Below are positions 59,136 through 64,000 of a DNA stretch of 64,000 nt, in pieces. Under the pieces are notes generated by a model. It was not told the DNA's origin. It ran no database searches and saw only the letters and a program-made list of their open reading frames with translations. The position numbers and the translations under genes were made by a program. How positions within the stretch are numbered: the first letter of the stretch is position 1; every line of letters begins with the position of its first letter. The DNA comes from Pseudomonadota bacterium. GTDB lineage: Bacteria; Pseudomonadota; Alphaproteobacteria; Sphingomonadales; Sphingomonadaceae. Location of the stretch: contig JAEXAW010000084.1 in the NCBI GenBank assembly GCA_023458055.1, positions 62,001 through 126,000 on the forward strand, in the 5' to 3' direction.

Positions 59136-59327
59136 ATGCTCGAGACAAACAGCAAGGCTATATTGAAGCGGTTGAAGAAGGAAGGATGGGAAGAGATTGG
59201 CGGTGGCGGAAAAGGATCACACCGCAAACTCAAAAAAGATAATCAGGTTATTATCCTGCCTCACCCGAAAAAAGACCTCCCAAAGGGAACGGCAAGATCA
59301 ATAGCAAAAGCAGCCGGGTGGCTTTAG
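59136..59327 (+). CDS. hicA: HicA family toxin
   Basis: The protein is 63 residues with the double-stranded RNA-binding-like HicA fold, catalytic His29 in GKGSHRKL, and the conserved ending LPKGTARSIAKAAGW. It is an mRNA interferase neutralised by HicB. ATG 59136 has no clear ribosome binding site, and operator-like repeats stand just upstream. hicB follows after 48 bases. Confidence 0.93.
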   Translation: MLETNSKAILKRLKKEGWEEIGGGGKGSHRKLKKDNQVIILPHPKKDLPKGTARSIAKAAGWL

Positions 59328-59375
59328 CGACAAGCCCTATGGATTCGAATTCAAGCACCTATAACGAGGCAATCG

Positions 59376-59765
59376 ATGCTCCATTATTATGGCATAGTTC
59401 ATAAGGACGAAGACAGCGCATTTGGCGTTTCCTTCCCCGACCTTCCGGGATGTTTTTCCGCCGCAGACGACGAAGCGGATCTCATCTCTAACGCTGGAGA
59501 GGCCATCGCCCTTTATCTTGACGATGTCGATAGCGCTCCCAATCCGTCGGATTATCAGCATATCCGCCAACTTGCGGCTGATGATTTAGCCGAGGGCGCA
59601 TTTCTGATCCGCGTCCCCTATATTCGCGATGCCGGAAAAACTGTGCGCGTCAATATCACGTTGGACCAAGGCATGCTGGATGCGATTGACGAAGAAGCAG
59701 GACGCCGGAAAGTTAGCCGAAGTGCATTTTTAAGTGCAGCAGCCAGACACCTGATTGAAGCCTGA
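59376..59765 (+). CDS. hicB: HicB family antitoxin
   Basis: The protein is 129 residues with the HicB RNase-H-like domain (YYGIVHKDEDSAFGVSFPDLPGCFSAADDEADL) and a C-terminal ribbon-helix-helix (VRVNITLDQGMLDAIDEEAGRRKVSRSAFL). The latter would bind the operator and repress the pair. GAGG lies seven bases before ATG 59376, a better site than that of hicA, so antitoxin output should exceed toxin. Confidence 0.94.
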   Translation: MLHYYGIVHKDEDSAFGVSFPDLPGCFSAADDEADLISNAGEAIALYLDDVDSAPNPSDYQHIRQLAADDLAEGAFLIRVPYIRDAGKTVRVNITLDQGMLDAIDEEAGRRKVSRSAFLSAAARHLIEA

Positions 59766-59786
59766 CCCAAAACTCGACAAACGGCT

Positions 59787-60902
59787 TCAAGCCTCCCCAT
59801 GCCCGAGGCTGAGGTAGGCGTCCGATTGCATCTCCATGAGGCGGCTGGCGGTGCGTTCAAATTCGAACGCTCCATCGCCTGCCGTGTAGAGCTGGTCGGG
59901 TTCGGCATCTGCCGCCGCGAGGAATTTGACCTTATATTCATAGAGCGCGTCAATCAGCGTGACGAAGCGGGCGGCCTCGTTGCGGTTTTCCGGGCCGAGT
60001 TTCGGGATGCCGACCAGAATGACCGTATGATAGTGACGCGCGATGGCAAGATAGTCGCTCGCCCCCCGCGCTTCGCCGCAGAGTTTCTTGAACGAAAAGA
60101 CGGCCACACCCTTAAGCGATTTGGGCACATGGAGGATGCGCCCGCCGCCCACGTCAAGATCGGCGCTCGGCACATGGGCGCGGTCTTCGACCGAAAAGTC
60201 GGTGAGGCGGAAAAAGGCATCGCTGAGCGCCTTGGTCGCTTCGGGGCCATTGGGCACATACCATAATTTTGCGCCGCCGAGGCGGTCGCGGCGATAATCG
60301 GTCGGGCCGTTCAAACTCAGCACATCGAGCCGGGTTTCGATGAGATCGATAAAGGGCAGGAAATGTTCGCGGTTGAGCCCGTTCTTGTAGAGATCCTGCG
60401 GCGGCCGGTTGGAGGTCGCAACCACGGTCAACCCATCCTTCATCATCGCGGTGAACAGGCGCGAGAGGATCATCGCATCCGCGCTGTTATTGATCACCAT
60501 CTCGTCGAACGCCAGCAGGCGCAGGCCTTCGGTCAGGCTCTCGGCGACGGGTAAAATGGGATCGCCACTCTCGCTCTTGCGCGCTTCGCGCAGCCGCGCA
60601 TGGACCTCGATCATGAAGGCATGGAAATGAACGCGGCGCTTTTCGGTAATGTCCAGATGGTCGTAGAACAGGTCCATCAGCATCGATTTACCGCGCCCGA
60701 CCGCGCCCCACATATAGATGCCGCGCGGTGATGCCGGTTCGGCTTTGCCAAACAGTCGCCCCAGGAAACCCCCGCTCGCGGGTGCCTTCTCCAATTGCTG
60801 TTGCAGCCGTCCCAGCCGCGCTGCGGCAGCTGCCTGATCCGCGTCGGGTTTCAGTTCGCCATTGGCGACCATCGCCTGATAGGCTTCGACCACACTGCTC
60901 AT
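59787..60902 (-). CDS. zapE: Cell division protein ZapE (AFG1-like ATPase)
   Basis: The protein is 371 residues with a Walker A motif at 66-73 (GAVGRGKS in GIYMWGAVGRGKSMLMDLFYDHL), Walker B near LLAFDEMVI, and the sensor region VATSNRPPQDLYKNGLNR. ZapE links to the Z-ring under stress in E. coli. It follows a thioesterase gene after two bases and is likely co-transcribed with it. It converges on hicB. Confidence 0.95.
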   Translation of the reverse strand: MSSVVEAYQAMVANGELKPDADQAAAAARLGRLQQQLEKAPASGGFLGRLFGKAEPASPRGIYMWGAVGRGKSMLMDLFYDHLDITEKRRVHFHAFMIEVHARLREARKSESGDPILPVAESLTEGLRLLAFDEMVINNSADAMILSRLFTAMMKDGLTVVATSNRPPQDLYKNGLNREHFLPFIDLIETRLDVLSLNGPTDYRRDRLGGAKLWYVPNGPEATKALSDAFFRLTDFSVEDRAHVPSADLDVGGGRILHVPKSLKGVAVFSFKKLCGEARGASDYLAIARHYHTVILVGIPKLGPENRNEAARFVTLIDALYEYKVKFLAAADAEPDQLYTAGDGAFEFERTASRLMEMQSDAYLSLGHGEA

Positions 60903-60904
60903 GC

Positions 60905-61384
60905 TCAGCCCCCTGCGGTGGTGGTCGATGCATCCCCGCTGGCGCGGCGAATGATCCCGGTAAAGGAGGCGATATTATTATCCCCCTGCACTACCAGACC
61001 ACGCAGGAAGATCAGCCTTTTGGTCGCGCGCACAATTTCGATATCGGCATCGAGCGGCTGGTTGATTTCGCCCGCGCCGATAAATTGCGTGTCGAGGCTG
61101 ATCGTCACCGATCCCGGCGCATGGAAATGCCCGGTCACGGCCGAGGCTGCGAACAGGCCGACATCGAGAAAAGCGAGTGTCACCCCGCCATGCACCTTGT
61201 CCATCAGATTGCTGTGCGCGATGGTGGGGAACATCCGCACCATCGCCCGTTGGTCTCCCGTCGGGCGCACGATGATCTTACCCAATGCGATCGCATTGAA
61301 GCGGCGATCATCGTTGATGCTCCAGGTCTTCCAGCCCGGATTATCCGGATCGTCAATATGGATGATGGCGGGGGCGTCGGACAT
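60905..61384 (-). CDS. PaaI family hotdog thioesterase
   Basis: The protein is 159 residues with a hotdog fold and the PaaI-type helix signature VHGGVTLAFLDVGLFAAS, then SVTISLDTQFIGAGE. It would hydrolyse acyl-CoA or aryl-CoA thioesters; the substrate is unknown. Its ATG overlaps the stop of the upstream unknown (TAATG), and zapE follows two bases later, so the three form an operon. Confidence 0.88.
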   Translation of the reverse strand: MSDAPAIIHIDDPDNPGWKTWSINDDRRFNAIALGKIIVRPTGDQRAMVRMFPTIAHSNLMDKVHGGVTLAFLDVGLFAASAVTGHFHAPGSVTISLDTQFIGAGEINQPLDADIEIVRATKRLIFLRGLVVQGDNNIASFTGIIRRASGDASTTTAGG

Positions 61385-61902
61385 TAATCGGCTACTCTGT
61401 TTGATTTTTTGGAGATACTGTTCGAGGTATCGGTTAACTGGATGGTGGTGCCACCACCTTCGCGGGGCTGCAAGCTGATCAGCACCGAGAGACCCGCACT
61501 GGGCCGCACGCCTCGAATTGATAACCCGCTTCCTTCTTTCTGCAAATTGGGGCGAAAGCTCAGCTTTGCCAACTCGCCGCGGTAATATTCGGAAACCGTT
61601 GCAAGGTCGTCCGGGGTCGATAATTCGACCATCATAAGCTCGCCATCCTTATTGCGATAGTTCGCGGCATCGACAATCTGCGACCCCGGATATTGGGGCG
61701 CGTAAAAGGAAAATCGCGCGCTGCCGCTACCGGTCCGTAACTCCTGCTCGGGCGTAGCGGGTTTTAGTATCGGCGGACGCGGCGGATTCATCCAGCGAAC
61801 GATATAATTGCTGAAATACCAGGCCGCCGCAAACAATAATCCCAACGCAATCAGGACCGGCCATATGCGTCGACGTTCGCTACCGCGTCGGGGATCAGCC
61901 AA
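61384..61902 (-). CDS. Membrane-anchored protein of unknown function
   Basis: The protein is 172 residues starting at TTG 61902 (AAGGTG four bases upstream). A single N-terminal membrane helix (about 13-32) and a Pro-rich stalk precede a periplasmic domain (about 60-165) containing FYAPQYPGSQIV and VSEYYRGEL. The domain is related to that of the next upstream gene, suggesting tandem duplication. The stop overlaps the thioesterase start. No known family was recognised. Confidence 0.72.
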   Translation of the reverse strand: MADPRRGSERRRIWPVLIALGLLFAAAWYFSNYIVRWMNPPRPPILKPATPEQELRTGSGSARFSFYAPQYPGSQIVDAANYRNKDGELMMVELSTPDDLATVSEYYRGELAKLSFRPNLQKEGSGLSIRGVRPSAGLSVLISLQPREGGGTTIQLTDTSNSISKKSNRVAD

Positions 61903-61910
61903 GCTTCACC

Positions 61911-62393
61911 TTATTGCTTGGTGCTCAGGATAAGGCTGACCTTGGTGCCGCTGCCTTCGTCAGCCGGTGCGGCGACGATGATCGCGCTCGGCAATTCTTT
62001 GCCGCCTGCGTTGACCATGACGCTGTTATCAACGGTCATTACCGATGGTTCCATGCCCTTGGCGCCAAGCGACTTTTTATAAAACTCGCCCACCGCTGCA
62101 GGAGTATCGGCCGTATTAAGCTCAATCGTCGCAACCTTGGAGCCGTCGCTGCTCATGGTTGCTTGGGTCACGACCTTGGATCCGGGATATTGCGGAGCGA
62201 AATCAGGAAAGTCCGCCTTTGTGCTGTCAAAGCTTGTCGTTTTGCCTTCCGCATTGGTGATGACGGCTTTTTCTCCGTCACCCTTGATCGTGGCGGTGCC
62301 GCCCTTGCCATCGGGAACGGTTACGGTTTCCGTCTTGCTACCGCAGCCCCCGACTAGGGCCAAAGCGGCTGCACAAGCGATAATCTTCTTCAC
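61911..62393 (-). CDS. Lipoprotein of unknown function, paralogue of the next gene
   Basis: The protein is about 160 residues with a lipoprotein signal (LVGGCGS). An Asp/Gly/Lys-rich strand region precedes a domain containing DFAPQYPGSKVV and VGEFYKKSL. The start is GTG 62393, seven bases after GGGAG; TTG 62396 is closer but less well spaced. The shared APQYPGS and (E/S)(F/Y)Y segments tie it to the protein at 61384. Function unknown. Confidence 0.72.
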   Translation of the reverse strand: MKKIIACAAALALVGGCGSKTETVTVPDGKGGTATIKGDGEKAVITNAEGKTTSFDSTKADFPDFAPQYPGSKVVTQATMSSDGSKVATIELNTADTPAAVGEFYKKSLGAKGMEPSVMTVDNSVMVNAGGKELPSAIIVAAPADEGSGTKVSLILSTKQ

Positions 62394-62440
62394 CAAATCT
62401 CTCCCTTTTGGTTCGGCCTATCAAGGTCAGGCCATTCCCA

Positions 62441-63226
62441 TCAAACGTGGCGTTCGGCTTCCATCTTCTTGATTTCGGCAATGGCGCGCGCCGGGCTCAG
62501 GCCCTTGGGGCACGCGTTCGAACAGTTCATGATGGTGTGGCAGCGATAGAGGCGGAACGGATCTTCCAGTTCGTCCAGACGCTCGCCGGTCGCCTCGTCG
62601 CGGCTGTCGGCAAGCCAGCGATAGGCTTGAAGCAGGATCGCGGGACCAAGAAACTTGTCGCTGTTCCACCAATAGCTCGGGCACGAGGTCGAGCAGCAGG
62701 CGCACAGGATACATTCGTAAAGCCCATCGAGCTTGGCACGATCTTCGGGCGATTGCAGCCGCTCCTTGTCCGACGGCGTCGGCGTCACGGTCTGGAGCCA
62801 CGGCTTGATCGAATTATATTGCGCATAAAAATGGGTGAAATCGGGGACGAGGTCCTTGATCACCTCCATGTGCGGCAAGGGCGTGATCGTCACATCGCCA
62901 CTGAGATCCTCGATTGCGGTGGTGCAGGCAAGGCCGTTTTTGCCGTTCATGTTCATCGAACAGGAGCCGCAAATCCCTTCGCGGCACGACCGGCGGAAGG
63001 TCAGCGTGGGGTCGATTTCATTCTTGATCTTGATGATCGCATCCAGCACCATCGGCCCGGTTTCATCAAGATTGATGTCATAGCTGTCATAGCGCGGATT
63101 TTCCGACGTATCGGGATCATAGCGATAGATTTTGAATTTCTTCACCCGCCCTCCGCTGCCGGTCGCGGGGTAATGGCGCGGCTTGCCGTTGATCTTGCTG
63201 TTGGCGGGCAATGTGAATTCAGCCAT
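62441..63226 (-). CDS. sdhB: Succinate dehydrogenase iron-sulfur subunit
   Basis: The protein is 261 residues. The [2Fe-2S] ligands are Cys81, Cys86, Cys89 and Cys101 (SCREGICGSC); the [4Fe-4S] ligands are Cys172, Cys175, Cys178 and Cys239; the [3Fe-4S] ligands are Cys182, Cys229 and Cys235. It passes electrons from SdhA to quinone. It is unusual in being about 18 kb from sdhCDA, next to two unknown envelope proteins downstream. Confidence 0.97.
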   Translation of the reverse strand: MAEFTLPANSKINGKPRHYPATGSGGRVKKFKIYRYDPDTSENPRYDSYDINLDETGPMVLDAIIKIKNEIDPTLTFRRSCREGICGSCSMNMNGKNGLACTTAIEDLSGDVTITPLPHMEVIKDLVPDFTHFYAQYNSIKPWLQTVTPTPSDKERLQSPEDRAKLDGLYECILCACCSTSCPSYWWNSDKFLGPAILLQAYRWLADSRDEATGERLDELEDPFRLYRCHTIMNCSNACPKGLSPARAIAEIKKMEAERHV

Positions 63227-63377
63227 GTCGGTCTAGCTTCCCCTGGATGATGTGCCCGGTACGAAATGGGCCTTCCAAAGGCCGTTAGCCAAAAGCACGG
63301 CGCGGCTCAATGGCGAATTTGCCGCTTTTCAATTCATGGCTTTTGCATACGGGCCTGATCGGTTAAGCGGCGCACCC

Positions 63378-64000
63378 ATGCGTATCGGCTTTCTCTTCAA
63401 CCATGACCAAGCGCACCAGGTGGCGCATAGCCTGCCGATTGCGCTCGCCTTGGCGAAGCGCGGAGGGCATGAGATCATACTCGCGGTCACCAGTGACGTG
63501 GTCGAAGAGGAAGTGCGGCGTATTGCGGGTGATGCGCTGGGCAGCATGACACTGGTGCGGTTGCGGACCAAGGCGGGCTTGCGGCAAAAGCTCGCTGCCG
63601 CGCTCGACCGGATCGTTCCCGCGAACCGGCTGTCCATTTATGCGGACAATCTCGATTTTTTCCGTCAGTTTGATGTGCTGGTGGTTTCGGAAAAAACCTC
63701 GTTGGGGCTGAAGACACGCTATGGATTGAACAATCTCAAGATCGTTCACAGCCGCCATGGTGCCGGCGACCGCGCTATCGGGTTCAGCGAGGAAAGCAAG
63801 GCGTTCGACCTCTCACTGGTCGCGGGGCCGAAAATTCGCGACCGGCTGATTGCAGTGGGGGTTGCGCCGGAAAAAATAGCGCTCACGGGCTATGTGAAAT
63901 TTGACCTGTTGCCCGAAACGCCGCCGCAGTTGCCGCTTCAGGCCAATGGCCGCCCGACCGTGCTCTATAACCCGCACCCCAGCCCCCATCTTTCGAGCTG
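63378..64000 (+). CDS. Glycosyltransferase/CDP-glycerol glycerophosphotransferase-like protein (partial)
   Basis: A frame opens at ATG 63378 and runs off the right edge after 207 codons. It begins MRIGFLFNHDQAHQVAHSLP, has the Rossmann-type first half of a GT-B fold, and carries KIVHSRHGAGDRAIGF, LTGYVKFD and NPHPSPH, patterns seen in CDP-glycerol glycerophosphotransferase-like sphingomonad proteins. It probably acts in envelope polymer synthesis. No strong ribosome binding site is seen. The assignment is from the N-terminal half only. Confidence 0.6.
   Translation, partial: MRIGFLFNHDQAHQVAHSLPIALALAKRGGHEIILAVTSDVVEEEVRRIAGDALGSMTLVRLRTKAGLRQKLAAALDRIVPANRLSIYADNLDFFRQFDVLVVSEKTSLGLKTRYGLNNLKIVHSRHGAGDRAIGFSEESKAFDLSLVAGPKIRDRLIAVGVAPEKIALTGYVKFDLLPETPPQLPLQANGRPTVLYNPHPSPHLSS

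Overview
The window looks like chromosomal DNA from an alphaproteobacterium of the order Sphingomonadales. This is inferred from gene content, not from a marker gene. The content includes a PhoK-type alkaline phosphatase with the sphingomonad residue layout, a HEMTH-containing vgr-related protein, a TonB/ExbB/ExbD/ExbD cluster, a metH split in two, and an ArsR-methyltransferase regulator next to metF-metH. The DNA is moderately GC-rich and densely coded, and it carries several families of short palindromic intergenic repeats. I saw no rRNA, tRNA, CRISPR array, insertion sequence or prophage.

Layout. Positions 1-12.6 kb hold mixed housekeeping and envelope genes: a HExxH protein, a PadR regulator, a GST, a Bax-inhibitor-1 homologue, thpR, a low-molecular-weight phosphatase, a spinster-type MFS transporter, sodC and ugd. 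They also hold a Ton energy-transduction block (tonB-exbB-exbD-exbD plus a third, separately placed exbD) and a secreted unknown. Positions 12.6-24.6 kb carry hom, proC, an Lrp regulator diverging from a small ACT-like protein, YbjN, ubiK and tspO. They also carry a PAS-plus-roadblock protein with a strong internal start, tlyA coupled to a dsbD-like reductase, the PhoK-like phosphatase and a CPA2 antiporter.

Positions 24.6-30.5 kb form a methionine-cycle operon (sahR-like regulator, metF, metH N-terminal half, metH C-terminal half), headed by a perfect 20-bp palindrome that should be the SahR-type operator. Positions 30.7-37.3 kb carry an Ala-rich lipoprotein, a glutaminyl cyclase, a T4 Rnl1-like RNA ligase bracketed by two identical 34-bp terminators, groL and groS behind a sigma32-like promoter and CIRCE, and a DUF11 secreted protein. 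Positions 37.4-41.7 kb hold a MATE pump, sppA and a TRIC-like channel.

Positions 41.9-55.4 kb are the respiratory and TCA heart of the window, all on the minus strand: mdh, two secreted unknowns, sucD, sucA, sucB, a lipoprotein, a DUF433/DUF5615 toxin-antitoxin pair, lpdA, then sdhC-sdhD-sdhA. sdhB stands 18 kb away, and sucC is not in the window. Positions 55.7-64 kb hold an M20 peptidase, a ChaA-like antiporter, an RcnB-like protein, hicAB, zapE, a thioesterase, a paralogous pair of membrane-anchored unknowns, sdhB and the start of a glycosyltransferase-like gene.

The points most worth a second look are: the RNA ligase between duplicated terminators; the toxin-antitoxin module whose toxin stop codon lies one base before the lpdA start; sucD coupled to an unknown exported protein with no sucC beside it; the SahR-type palindrome; the dual-start PAS/roadblock gene; the tandem hicAB operators; and a 19-bp palindrome in front of tonB.
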